From assembly GCA_964036045.1 (NCBI GenBank), contig OZ038385.1, positions 61,599,919-61,663,918 on the forward strand: a stretch of 64,000 bases of DNA, given 5' to 3'. Positions 9,685 through 19,740 of the stretch are shown piece by piece. Below the pieces are notes generated by a model that was not told the DNA's origin, made no database searches, and worked only from the letters and a program-made list of their open reading frames with translations. The stretch is from Eutreptiella sp. 'Long Island Sound 2002' (lineage: Eukaryota > Euglenozoa > Euglenophyceae > Eutreptiales > Eutreptiaceae). A program made the position numbers and the translations under genes. Position 1 is the stretch's first letter, and each line of letters opens with the position of its first letter.

Positions 9685-10465
9685 TGTAAGGTTTTCGTGC
9701 AACCTATATTTTCGCTTCTTTCAGTGTATTTTCCTGATATATGTGTACGAACTGAAATCGGCTATCTCAGCACTGTTTTGGACAGTGTTGGTATCAGTGG
9801 ATCAGGAATTTCTGTAGTTTTACATTCATGGTGTTTTCACCATTTTCTGTACAATAAAACTGAGTTTGGGTCGGCAACGGCCAGTCCTGAGATCGCGCGC
9901 GCCGATCCAGAAATTGTCGCTTTCTGACGATTTTTAAGAGAATTCAATCAGTTTTATTGTTTAGATTAATTCTATATCAGTTTTAGACATAAGCGAATGT
10001 TACGGCACTATCGCGGCTCTGTTCCGTGCTAGTTTTTTTGGCGCAAGTATGCCATGTTCATGAATTTTTGTAAAATTGTAGGTGTCTTGAATCCTGAAGT
10101 TAAGTACACCAAATCACAGCCCATTAGTAGGGCTTTGCATGCATATGCTGATTTGGTTTCCAAACGCGTCGGTGCACCGGCACCACGCGTTGGGGGGAGA
10201 CCCATGATCATGTTGTAAATATGCATTGTTTTGCTCATATTTCAATGTTATATGTCCCCTTTTGTTCATATCTTCTTAGGACATGAAAGGGACCGTTTCG
10301 AAATCACTCCCGTGATTTCGTCGAACACGTAGTATGTTTCCATCGCCTTTTGTGGTTGCATTTGGGGTGCATTTTTGGGTTATTTGAAGGAAAACTTGGA
10401 TAAGTTTCAAGGAAAACAAGTTCAAAGTCATTCACCTGTGGAGCAATTCAGTTGCGTGGTTAACA
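9685..10465 (+). repeat. C1 direct repeat A2 plus terminal B2
   Basis: A2 (9685-10434) copies A1. The 31 bases after it (10435-10465, CCTGTGGAGC to GGTTAACA) are absent after A1 and match the 3' part of B1. They lie inside the target duplication, so they belong to the inserted DNA. Confidence 0.9.
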
Positions 10466-11500
10466 ATAGGGCTCCACGTCAACCATAGCCCTCAGGGCTG
10501 TCAGCCCCAGCCGGTCCAGCTCGGCTCTCGTGGAATTTCCCACGTGGCTGTAGGGAGGGTGGGCCGTTCTTGGTATGAAAGGGCTCCTCAATATCACAGC
10601 AGGGGTCGGCATCTGTCGGCTCCTCAGGCTCCCCAGAATGTTTGTCAGCCCTGCCACCAGGTGATTGGCCTGTACTCAGTGGGGTGAAACTCCCACGATG
10701 GTAGGTGACGCTTGGGGTGGAATCAGGGGCTCCAGTTTAGCTCGAATCTCTTGAGTGAAATCACCAACAATTTTAGAGGTTGCTCATCGGAGTGCCTCAT
10801 TGATCTCTGACCGAGTCAGGGACCTGTTGGAGGATCTACCTGATCCTCTACTCCTGCTCCCGCATGACTCAGGGCCTCTTCTCAGCCCACTCAGGGTTGC
10901 ATAACCAGGAACATCCACATAGGCTCCCGTAGCGGGTAGAGCATGGTGATAGTCTGCCGCACACCATCGCGGCGCAGAACTGGAGGCCACTGGCTCACTG
11001 GCAGTAGTTGCCTCTAGAAACGCAGTGGTAGATGGGTCCACATCATAGGCAGGGTAGGTGGGCATACCAGTAAAGCCTGTGCCCTCAGCCATAGGCGGGG
11101 TGGTTATGGGTGTGGATGTTGCAGCGGCTGGGTCTGGAGTTGGGAGTGTGGTGGTTGTAGGAGAGGATGATGCGTGGAGGCCAGAGGCGTTTGGTGCACC
11201 CTCGAAGGTCGACTCACTCGTCGGGTCTTGCCCATGGTCTACTCCTTCGTCTTCCATGCTTTCTGCTGCATCCTTCTCTCTTTCTCTCTTTCTCTTCACA
11301 GGGTTGGTGTCCACCTCCTCGACTGAGAGGGCCCTGAAGGCGGACTGAAGTCCCTCCAGCGACTCATCAACCACATTTACTGGCCAATGTAAGGGCACCG
11401 AAGGTACAACGCTAGGTCCAGGTCGAGGTTCACGAGGTGCTGGCGTTGCTGGTGCCTCAGGCGTTGTCCTCGCGTCGGTGTCCTCCTTCGTTGTGTCCAT
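10466..11500 (-). pseudogene. E2 Gag, N-terminal part
   Basis: ATG at 11500 begins a frame rich in Pro, Thr, Ala and Ser, low in predicted structure, containing PVKRKREREKDAAES (a possible nuclear-localisation-like basic patch). It continues to SEINEALR and a TGA at 10781-10783, after which the same frame stays open (GDFTQEIRAK, then NILGSLRSR) with further damage, up to the C1 insertion. In E3 the codon at this TGA is GGA, while E3 has TGA one codon earlier where E2 has CGA. Each copy was therefore stopped independently and the family frame was once continuous. Confidence 0.75.
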
Positions 11501-11581
11501 ATTCTCGCCCTTCTTGCTTATGACAGTACTCGGCGCACTGGATGTACGGCACGGGGTTGCTGCCGGTGTGCAGAGACTGTC
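11501..11581 (-). other. E2 gag leader
   Basis: A short untranslated segment between the primer-binding site and the gag ATG. It is conserved with 25023-25105 of E3. Confidence 0.6.
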
Positions 11582-11596
11582 TGCCTCTTGCTACCA
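11582..11596 (-). promoter_or_regulatory. E2 primer-binding site (initiator tRNA-Met-like)
   Basis: Minus strand TGGTAGCAAGAGGCA directly follows the LTR end (ACTTTC). The 3' end of eukaryotic initiator tRNA-Met is CCTCTGCTACCA in many species, so the site fits with one extra A. The E3 site is identical. Confidence 0.75.
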
Positions 11597-12040
11597 GAAA
11601 GTTTTATAGTGTTTTCAGCACTGTATTTTTGATGTGCCTCTCCTGCTGCTTGCTGCTGTTGTAGGGTTCCCGCTGCTTGTCTTTGATGAGGAAGATGTTT
11701 TATTTGTTGAAATACAACCACCTCAGGATAGCCCAAGCCAGAGATAAGCAAGTAGAAGATAAACAGGAGCAAAGCATGAAGGGCTGCAGTCACAATGAGT
11801 TAGATAAAGACAACTATCAACAATAGACCAAAGCAATTTACATTCAATGCAACTCAGGATGAAATATTTTACATGTTTGAGAACACCTGATTGGAAAACT
11901 GCCCAAAGGGCTCACACTCTTCCATAGTGCCATCTAGAGATGTGCACTCTTTGCTTTTGGGTCCCATAGGTGCTGAGGTGGCATGGCCTGTGGTGCTGAG
12001 GTCACTGCCATGTCACATGGGATATTCCTACTTACCTAGG

Positions 12041-12115
12041 CTGACTGGGTATTGAACCCAGGACCTCTCAAAAAGAGGTGCCCCAGCCCCCTAGAGTGCA
12101 TACCACTAGGATAGC
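12041..12115 (-). other. tRNA-like module (A and B boxes) in family A LTR
   Basis: Minus strand: CCTAGTGGTATGCA resembles a pol III A box; CTGGGTTCAATACCCAG forms a perfect T-arm with the B box GGTTCAATACC; between them ACCTC-TTTTTGA-GAGGT forms a 5-bp stem with a 7-base loop. The variable region is too short for a functional tRNA, so I call it tRNA-derived, not a tRNA gene. A copy lies in E3 at 24098-24171. Confidence 0.6.
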
Positions 12116-12359
12116 TATGAATTCATGAGTAAACATAGATAAATTCATAGGCTCTGCTCTCAGTATATTTGTGCCTCAGCAACCCAGGAAAAGATGTTTT
12201 ACTGCCTATAGCTTGCAGATTCAGGGGTCCACAGAATATCCTGATTTAGTGTTTCGTTCCATAGATAACAATGTGTTATCACCCATTTTGGTTAGGCCAA
12301 TACTAAGATAAAAATGCAAGAGTGCCTAGAGCACCTCTAATACAACTAAAGTATACTCT

Positions 12360-12986
12360 TGTGACGGGTTATGCCAAGCAGGGGGCTGCCCGCAGCCAGA
12401 GCGCGATCCTGTAGATTAGGATGCGTCGCGCGCGTGCGAAGATGTAGGAATTCGTGTTATTGATTTGGTTCAAAAGCTCGATTTGTAAATAGCTTTGATT
12501 GTGATTGCTATTGCAGGGTATTTTAGAACTATGAACGATTCTAGTGATCTGTCGTGAATTATCAGAATTCCTCGTGTTGATGCTGAGTTCGCTTCCTGGT
12601 GAGAGTAGGATTTTGAAAATTGGAGATAATCAAAAAAGGATTTTCATAACAAGATCGCTACCGTTCATCCCTGTCGGGCAGCATCAATTTCGAGTTCTCT
12701 GTTGCTGTGCTTGCTCTGCTTGTACAAGAGCTCTGGTATTGGAATTTTTTTTTCGCGCATCTGCCCGTGTTCTGTCGTAAGCCACGCGCTGATTGAGACA
12801 CTGGGGTTAGCAGGAGCTTTGAGCTCAGCACTGCTGCAAAGAAGGAGCCCGGAGCGTGGACAGCGCCGTGGGCAAGCGCTGAATGACAGCGCACACATTG
12901 TGCGCTGTAGGAGAGCGCTAACAGTGAGTGCTGCTGCAGGAGAGCGCTGACAGTGAGCGCTGATGGGCAGTGCAGCATAGCTGCAC
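12360..12986 (+). mobile_element. F fragment: one 292-bp LTR plus partial interior
   Basis: 12360-12651 (TGTGACGG to CATAACA) is the F LTR, and 12652-12986 matches the F interior read from 23561 leftwards. The other LTR is missing. The preceding ACTCT matches the F target site in E3 on the other strand, so this is the same insertion locus in another copy of the family A LTR. Confidence 0.8.
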
Positions 12987-13174
12987 GCATAGCTTGGGGA
13001 TTAAGGGGTCCACACTACATCCTGATTTAGTGTTTTGTTCTATAGGTCAAAATGTGTTATCACCCATTTTCGTTAGGCCAATACTAAGATGTAAATGCAA
13101 GAGTGCTTAGAGCACCTCTAATACAACTAACGTATAGCCTAAAGCATTGGAAAAGCACTTTTTTCTACTTCCTT

Positions 13175-13490
13175 TGCTTCAGAGTTGCAAGTACAGCAAC
13201 TTCCTGAGACCTGGGAGCCTTAGCACTTTTGTAAGGTGGTTCCGTACAATAAAAGACTGTGCATTCTTTAAACTCTGAGTCTCCCAGGTCCCCACAACCC
13301 AGCAAGGTCCCACACCTAGACCTTTTTGGTTTAAAAAAAATAGAACAAGTGCCTTTTCCCACTCCAGAGTTGCAAGTGCACCGCATTCTTGTGCCCTAGG
13401 AGCCTCAGACCCTTTGTAAAACAACTCCCCGCAACAAATTACAGTGCATTCTAACAGCCTCGAGCCTCCCAGGAGGTCGCAACCCTCGAC
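13175..13490. repeat. diverged ~185-bp tandem duplication
   Basis: AGAGTTGCAAGT occurs at 13181 and 13366, and the following sequence (CAGTGCATTCT-like, GTCTCCCAGG-like, CAACCC) aligns through both units with many changes. Confidence 0.65.
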
Positions 13491-13861
13491 ATCAGAAACA
13501 GCATGACCTTTTCGGCGTCATTTTTGGCCCAGCCTCCACCCTTTTATATACCCAGGAGGTCCAGAACTGCGCATGTAATGGGCTGCAGCCTGAGGGAGGC
13601 TAGATTTCAAAGCAAGTGAACGTTGTTTGGTGCACTGATGGAGGACAGAGAGAGTCTGAGGCTCCCAGGTCGCTGGGAAGCATCCAGGGGCAGAAGTGAA
13701 GTGGGGGTAGTTTGAAAAGTTCACATCTGGATCTCTGAACAAACAGTTTACGAGAGAGGGACGTTCTACAGAAAGAAAAAAGGGGATGTGGCTGGTCGCT
13801 TCTGTTAGAATCGGGACATAGTTGACAAAATCCCAAATAACTGGTCAGAAATTTGCGCGCG

Positions 13862-13882
13862 GCGCAACGTTTTGCGTTGCGC
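13862..13882. repeat. perfect 8-bp inverted repeat, 5-nt loop
   Basis: GCGCAACG (13862-13869) pairs with CGTTGCGC (13875-13882) around TTTTG. Alternating GC bases extend it imperfectly on both sides. It lies in otherwise featureless DNA. Confidence 0.7.
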
Positions 13883-15069
13883 GTAAAATCATAGGTGATA
13901 GTGCTGTGGCAAGAGTGGTATAGTGAGAAATGTAACTCATAAGTATGCTTTGCGAACTGATTCCATTCATTCTCTACTGTGGTAGTGTGGCACTGAGATC
14001 ATGCTTGGTACTGAAGGTAGTTCAAATTTCTGGACTCAATAGTAAATGCTGAGAGATTTCACAACGTTGAACTGATTATGGCCAATACATCATTGTTCAG
14101 CCTATTTTCTGACTGGTAGCTCCTGAATTCCTGGGCTTCAGTACGGGGGGGGGTGAGATGAAGCCCCAGAGCATACCTTGTACGTTATTTTGAAATCTTA
14201 TCTGCCTGTGTTCAGCGCCTCAGATTTAGTGCTGAACCTTTGCTTGAATGCTGGCGTCCTTGTTGAGCCACTGCACCAGTTGAATTGCAGCCTCCAACAT
14301 CATAAACGCCTGTCTTGAACGCCTTATATAATAATGCCCATCTCTGCCGTTCAACTCAGGGTTCGCCAATTGGTCCTGCAGTGCAAGGGGAATATGTACA
14401 GAGCAGATTCAGATCGTCATCCATCATTCAATCATTCATCATGCATCATGCATCATGACATGCTGGTGCACTAGCACGTGTTTCTCACATTCCAACCCGA
14501 AACTCCACTTTCAGTCAAAAAAAACAGAACCACAACCCCACTCTAATGGGTTCCTAAGAAGGTTATACTATTCATTGTTCACAGCTCTTGGGATTTGGAT
14601 GATCTCATTTTCGAGATCCATAATTGACATGCATGTCATGCATGATCGGTCCAATGTGTGAGCTATACCACACATACTATCTTTGAGGGTGTCTATGCCC
14701 CCTAAGTGACCTTTATTTACACAACACCCCTTTTCCAAGGTTGTCCCTACTTCTTCATGTATTTCAATCCCTACTTGGTAGGTTCCATGCATGTTTCATG
14801 TATTAGGGGATCGTGGGGATATACCTAGGCCTAGGCCACCCCCGAAGCATGAGAGGAGAGAAGAGAGAGAGATAGAGGAGAAGCGACTGGCAGCGATGCC
14901 AGGGCGCACGTGGTGCTTTCTGGTTGAGTCGTAATATGGTGTATTTTGAATACTCAAGGGATAGTTGTACAGTTAGAGTGGAAGAGAGATAAAGAGTGAA
15001 TATGTGTGCAAATATGATTGTGTTTCATCTTCCCTTTTTGCTCTGGACTGAGCTTGAAGACTACAATTC

Positions 15070-15860
15070 TATGAGCCGATGACCTTGCTATAGTTAAGGA
15101 GGGTGCACAACTCACATGACGGCCACGGCGCAACCCCAAAAATCCCAACCGTTAACCCACCAAGACAGCTGCACACCAACACCACCTGCCGGGCACATCC
15201 CCGACCCATCACAACAAACGTAGCCCGAACAGGCGGTCCATACAACGATGCAAACAACAACGGCACAACACAACCGGCTGTGCAAACGAGGACCGCAGCA
15301 CGGAGAGCCCAACTCAACACAGGACGTCCAAACAGCGGCCCCAACAAGCAACCTTACACAGAGTGCTGAACATATGCAGCCAACAGGACAGCCAAACAAG
15401 CACCAAACCAGGCCGTATGCAAGACGCCTATAACAACAACAGCCGACTGCCGAAGCGCCGGTCGCAGCGGAAAGCTCTGGACCCAACACCCAGCAGGCAG
15501 ACAAAGAGGCGACTAACACACCCGGGCACCAAGACAACAGCTATAGAAATAACAACCCAAAGTTCAACACACCACAAGCAAGGCAGCCAACATGAAACTA
15601 GCCAGGCATGCAATGGTCAAAACAGGAACGGCGTCAAACTGGCCAGTGCGCCACGCCAGCCGACCACTTTACCCCCGCCAAAACACAATACCACAAGTGT
15701 ATCAGTACACAACCGACCAACAGAGGTTAACAAACTACACCGAATCAGCCAGCCCCACAAAAGAGCAAAAGCTCCACCGATTCAGAAGGCGTAAACAGGC
15801 GACACAGCAAGGGAGTCCAGTAGCACGTGCTTCCGCAAGTCGCCCTACGCCTACTTAAAA
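15070..15860. other. T-poor, A/C-rich block
   Basis: T is rare here (about 4 per 60 bases in several lines), so stop codons, which all contain T, are scarce on this strand and on its complement. Overlapping frames of 60-140 codons result. None has a motif; I treat them as artefacts of composition. Confidence 0.7.
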
Positions 15861-16163
15861 CCAACCCAGGCGGGGGTTACCAGGACAAGGTTCGGCGCCT
15901 GGACTCCAGAATCTGGAGGTTGGAGAGGAGATGCGATGGGACCATGCCGCACGCGTCATCTGGCCGAAGGAGGGGGATGTGACATTTCGGTCGAGCATGG
16001 GTTATCCCTCTGGGTAGAGCGGCTGAAGGGTACTGCTCGCGGCGACAGCGCCGTTCCCTCGGAGCAATGGAGCTGCTTTGTAGGGGCACGCGAAGTGAGG
16101 GCTGGAGACAGGTGAGCGAAAGCCCCTCGGTAAGTCCCCTTCGGGGGCAACCCTAGTCCTGGC
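15861..16163. other. no gene seen
   Basis: About 300 bp of GC-rich DNA between the T-poor block and the ACCT microsatellite. Nothing recognised. Confidence 0.5.
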
Positions 16164-16189
16164 ATGACCTACCTACCTACCTACCTCTC
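16164..16189. repeat. (ACCT)n microsatellite, mirrored by (AGGT)n at 17572-17590
   Basis: Five ACCT units here and about four AGGT units at 17572-17590 face each other across 1.4 kb. The pair brackets the tyrosine-recombinase remnant and separates it from the T-poor block on the left and the A-poor block on the right. Confidence 0.7.
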
Positions 16190-16269
16190 AGGTTTGTTTT
16201 CGCTTCATTCTCGTCTTTCCCTTCTTCTCGGAATTTTTCTGGAGCGCACGAGGTGCACAGGCATCATTA

Positions 16270-16616
16270 AGCAAGGCACTGTTACATTTACGATGACCAG
16301 GCGTAAGGGTCGCCCAGTGTATGAACATTGTCCAATTCACGCCATGGACAATGGCGCCTTCTCTCCTATTTATTGCTTGGGTGCGTACCTGGATCTGGCG
16401 AGTTCTTATACAGCAGGTGAACTCTTTGTTTCTTTCAAGGCTTCGAAGAAGCCCACTGTGGCAGGGCCCATCGATTCGCTTACTTCGACATTTCTGCGCA
16501 ACATGCAACTGCATGAGCTCACGGCTCATAGTACCAGAGGGGCACTTGCAACTGCTCGAATTCTACCGGGAGGGGACCCACATGTTGATAGCAAATTGGG
16601 AGACTGGCAAAATTAG
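16270..16616 (+). pseudogene. tyrosine recombinase, C-terminal catalytic remnant
   Basis: The frame (open from 16164) reads CPIHAMDN, CLGAYLDLASSYTAGELFVSFKASKKP and then LHELTAHSTRGALATARILPG and KLGDWQN. This is the pattern of the C-terminal half of tyrosine recombinases in DIRS-like or Crypton-like elements, as I recall them: a CP-x-x-AL-like motif, an LFVSF strand, the H-x-x-R catalytic motif (HSTR), and a GDW motif in the place of the second His/Trp. The frame ends at TAG before the expected nucleophilic tyrosine, and the N-terminal catalytic Arg is not visible. It is a broken fragment. A DIRS or Crypton origin cannot be decided. Confidence 0.55.
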
Positions 16617-17073
16617 AAATCTTTTGGTCGCTGTCATATACGTGTACCCGCATTGTCAAGATTTTCGCAGTCGCTTGTGCCTTATGCATCTGGCGATTGT
16701 GAGCTGCTTCTGTTGGAATAAGGGCTTTTTAACCATTATTTGTATAATTCCATTCATATTCCCTTCTTTTGTGGCTCTCCTATATGAGGTCAGTAGGGAG
16801 ATTGTGCTGTGCCAGAGCTGAGCCTCAGCAAACTTACCACCATGTAATGCATAGGAAGGAAGACGGGGCAAGGCAGGGGCACAGCACAAGATACATACTA
16901 CCCATCCTCCACGCTCTATCGTGACGCGTGAAAAAGAATGAAGGATACAGAGTTATAAATGCATTACTATATATGTATGTTATATGAAACCAACCGTTTG
17001 GTTTCAGCGTAGGGAGTCGGTTAATGGCAGTTTGTCAGTGACTCTGCGATCTGATTTGGTTGTTGTTTTATGA
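16617..17073. other. intergenic; contains an inverted piece of the 17-kb direct repeat
   Basis: Bases 16800-16905 read on the minus strand match 17370-17440 and 20580-20650 (TCTTGTGCTGTGCCCC, then CTTCCTTCC). The rest shows nothing recognisable. Confidence 0.6.
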
Positions 17074-17575
17074 GGATCGTCCACAGAAAGGTGGACGGAA
17101 GGGGCTGCTGCCCTACTGGTTAGAGTGGGAGCATTATACTAAAGGGTCCCAGGTTCCAACTTCCAACAATGGATTAAAATATCAAAACAATTTTGAGAGG
17201 CTATATCCTCATAATTTCTGGGGCTCGGATCCATTGGTGAGTTGCGTTTTGCTTTTAGTGCTGTCGGTTTGCAGGTGAACACAAACCAAAATCAGAGGGA
17301 AAGAGTGTACATAGAGGTGAAAAAAGGGTACATTTGTGAGGTTAACCAGTAGCTTTGAGTAGTGCTCAGTATGTGTCTTGTGCTGTGCCCCCGCCTCGCC
17401 GCCTCTTCCTTCCTCTGCGTTACATTTTGGAAAGTTGGAATTACAAAACCTGAGTGTCGCGTCAAGCGCCCTGCGGCAGTGTGTTGTAGGCCTTTTGCAC
17501 AAAAGAACGAGATAGTACGCTGGTCTGACAGGAGAAAAAAAGCCAAGAACCGGTACCGCGATCTCGCTACAAGGA
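17074..17575 (+). repeat. ~500-bp direct repeat, left copy
   Basis: It matches 20283-20780 at most positions, from GGTGGACGGAAGGGGCTGCTGCCC to ACAAGGA. Together the copies flank the A-poor block like LTRs, but no TG...CA ends or target duplication could be fixed. Its first 70 bases are a tRNA-like module: CCTACTGGTTAGAGTGG (A box) and CCAGGTTCCAAC (damaged B box). Confidence 0.75.
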
Positions 17576-18046
17576 GGTAGGTAGGTAGGTGCTCTCGGTC
17601 GTGGGGAGGCGCCCCGTGGTCCCCGCTGAAGTTGCAGGCTGTGAAGAACAGGAAGAGGCTCCGCGCTTGAAGAGGGGAGGCGACTTACATCCCGCTAGAA
17701 CTGACTGGTGGCCCCATACCAAGCGGCCCTGGGCAACACCGGGAGGGCTGATCGCCGTCAGCGTGATGCACTTGTCTCGCTGGGAGGGTGTGCCCCCGTG
17801 CTTGCGCACGTCCCCTCCTTTGAGCGGAACCCTAGGGGTTCACCGGACTTCCTGGCGTATCCCGTTCCCAAGGCATGCAGGCATGTTCCTGGTACTGGGG
17901 TTCTCAGGTGCTTGGGTGTCGCACGCTCCGCCTCGAGTCCCAAAGCAGCGCAGGCCTTAGGATGCAGCCTTACCCCCGGTCTCCGGATCTCGGTTGGCCG
18001 GGTCACCTGCATGGCACGGGCTGCCTCGATGCCCGGGCTATGGACA

Positions 18047-18330
18047 CTGGGTTTCCTATTGTTGTGTGGTGTTTGTGTTTTGGTCGGGGTTCCGCGATGA
18101 CTACACCATTCCTGGCTGCGGTCTAGGGTGCGTGTGTTTCGGCTCGGGTTTCGGCTTTGCCCCGCCATTTCTGGCCGGGGTTCGTGGTGCACGCGTTTGA
18201 GGTTGGGTTCCGGAGTAATCCCGCCACTCTTGGCTGGGGTCTAGGGCGTGTGTGCTTGGATACTGGTTTTGGTCGCGCTCCGCCATTCCTGGCTGCGGTT
18301 CGTGGTGCCTGTCTTTTCCTCCACCCCACT
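18047..18330 (+). repeat. 59-bp tandem repeat, four clear units
   Basis: CCATTCCTGGCTGCGG-like cores start at 18106, 18165, 18224 and 18283, exactly 59 bp apart, with about 70-80 percent identity by eye. Confidence 0.8.
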
Positions 18331-19429
18331 TTTCTGGTTGGGTTTTTGGGTGTGTGCCCTCTTGGGCGCGCCCCGTCCGTTTCCAGCCACCCTTTGGTGG
18401 GGCTGCCTGTGGCGTGGGGTTGTGCTGGGGTCGCCGTGTGCGTGGTTTCCCCCCCCCCCTTCTTTTTTTTTTCTGGCTGCCCGGTGGGGGGGTTGGGGTG
18501 TGTGGTTCTCGGTCGTGTCTTGGCTCTGTAGTGTTTGCCGCTGCCTGTCCCGGTCTTGGGCCCCTTGGTCTCCGTCCCCCCTTCCTCTTTCGTTTGGGTT
18601 GCGTCTGTTTTTTTTTCTTGCCGGTGGCCCGCCACTTCTCTGTTGGGGTGTGCGCTGGCGTGTCCGGGGTGTCCTTTCCCCCGGCCCTTCGGCCGTTGTC
18701 TGGTCATGGTGGGCCGCTGCTTTTGGCTGGGTGTTGCTGGGTTGGGCATGGTGGTCCTCCGGTGTTCTTTCGGGGGGCCCCGTGGGTTTCGCCTTTGGTG
18801 TTGCCTAGCTGGGGGGGTTGCCTGCCTCTTGTGGAGTAGGTTTGCGGCTTCGCGGTTGCGTGACTGTCTCTCGCCCCCCCCCCCCTTTTTTTTCCTCTGG
18901 TGGGCGCGCGTTCGTGGTTGGGGGGGGTTCCCCCCCTTCCGTGTTTTTTTTTTCGGGGGGGTTTGCCTGTTCCTCCCACTGCCTTCCCTGAGCTGGTGCA
19001 CGCACTGGTCGGCATTCGGTGTAGCTAACCGGGTTGCTGTTGGTGCCGCAGTTGGCTGCGGGCCGTGCCCCGGCCCCATGGGGCAGGTGGGTTATGTACA
19101 CACTTGGCCTGGCGGCCTGTCATGTCGGGTTAGGTTCTGGCTTTACCAGCTGGGCGGTTGCGCCAGCCGGTTTCGTGAGGTCGTGGGTTAAGGGGGGATG
19201 GGGTTGTCCGCGTCCCCCCGCCTGTGCGATACCGGTTGTAACTTTCTGGTCGCGGCTTGTGCGGGCGGGCTGCAGCCGTCGGGGGGCAGGGTTACTGACG
19301 GGCATGCGGTGGCCTCTAGCCCGTGTGTGGTGGGCTGCTATGCCGATGTCCCGCGGTTGTGGGTGCGTATCCTTCCTTTCCGGGTTGTGGAGCGGTTTGT
19401 CCGGGTTAGACCCACGGTTGGTGTCCTTT

Positions 19430-19740
19430 GCTTTGGTGCTGTGGCGTGCCTTGGTGTGCCGTGCTGTGTTGTGCTGTGCTTTGCCGTGCTGTGCCGGGGT
19501 GGTCTGTGCCGTGTTGGGGTGCGCTGTGCTCTGTCATGTTGTGCCACGCCATGTCTTTCTGTGGTGTGTCTTGCCTTGGCGTAGCGGGCGGCGCTGTGCT
19601 GTGCCGTGCCGCGCTGTGATGTGCTGTGCTGTGTTGTGTTGTGGGGTGCCTTGTCGTGGTGTGTTGCACGGCGGTGTGCTGCGGTGCGGTATGCCTGGTT
19701 GCCCCGGATTCTGCCGTGCTTCGCTGTGCCGTGGTGTGTG
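19430..19740 (+). repeat. degenerate GTGCTGTGCC-type array
   Basis: Short overlapping units of GTGCTGTG, GTGCCGTG and GTGTTGTG fill about 300 bp without a constant period. The run contains almost no A. Confidence 0.75.

Larger units (their letters stand above)
7716..10465 (+). mobile_element. C1: complete non-autonomous retroelement with split direct repeats
   Basis: C1 is a 2750-bp insertion in the gag of E2. Perfect target duplication ATAGG lies at 7711-7715 and 10466-10470; the uninterrupted site is seen in E3 near 39676, read on the minus strand. Order: A1 direct repeat (7716-8466), non-coding interior with a GAC-type microsatellite and a 61-bp tandem repeat, hairpin and purine tract, B1 (9545-9581), spacer, hairpin and purine tract, A2 (9685-10434), B2 (10435-10465). 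The ends are TGTAAGG and GGTTAACA. No open frame of interest is present, so enzymes must come from elsewhere. A1 and A2 differ at only about ten places by eye, suggesting a young insertion. Confidence 0.9.
5911..13169 (-). mobile_element. E2: family A Ty3/gypsy element, interrupted by E1 and C1
   Basis: On the minus strand: LTR (13169-11597, with an F fragment inside), primer-binding site (11596-11582), gag (11500-10466, then 7715-6257) and a protease stump (6256-5911) cut off by E1. It is colinear with E3 on the opposite strand, which fixes all the junctions. The outer LTR end is the point where E2 and E3 stop matching (minus-strand AGTAGAAAAAAGTGC at 13169). The rest of pol should lie left of the window, beyond E1. 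Confidence 0.85.
11597..13169 (-). repeat. E2 LTR (family A, AGTA...TTTC ends), with embedded F fragment
   Basis: On the minus strand the LTR runs from AGTAGAAAAAAGTGC (13169) to ACTTTC (11597). It matches the E3 LTR except for inserted DNA. About 155 bp of it occur twice (12205-12359 and 12990-13150), on either side of a truncated F copy (12360-12986), as if an F-containing and an F-free LTR had recombined. It contains a tRNA-like module at 12041-12115. Confidence 0.75.
13170..15069. other. region without recognisable genes
   Basis: No frame here has a recognisable motif. Visible structure: a diverged tandem duplication with a period near 185 bp (13175-13490), a strong hairpin (13862-13882), a CATCATG-rich stretch (14420-14465) and a purine-rich GA stretch (14845-14885). 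Confidence 0.6.

Noticed and set aside
11518-11793. Minus-strand 91-codon protein (also on the plus strand at 24769-25176)
   Set aside because: It runs across the LTR end and the primer-binding site of family A, so it is leader sequence.
12041-12115. Functional tRNA gene (anticodon TTT by position)
   Set aside because: The anticodon-like and T-arm stems are there but the variable region is about one base and the acceptor stem does not pair well, so it is only tRNA-derived.
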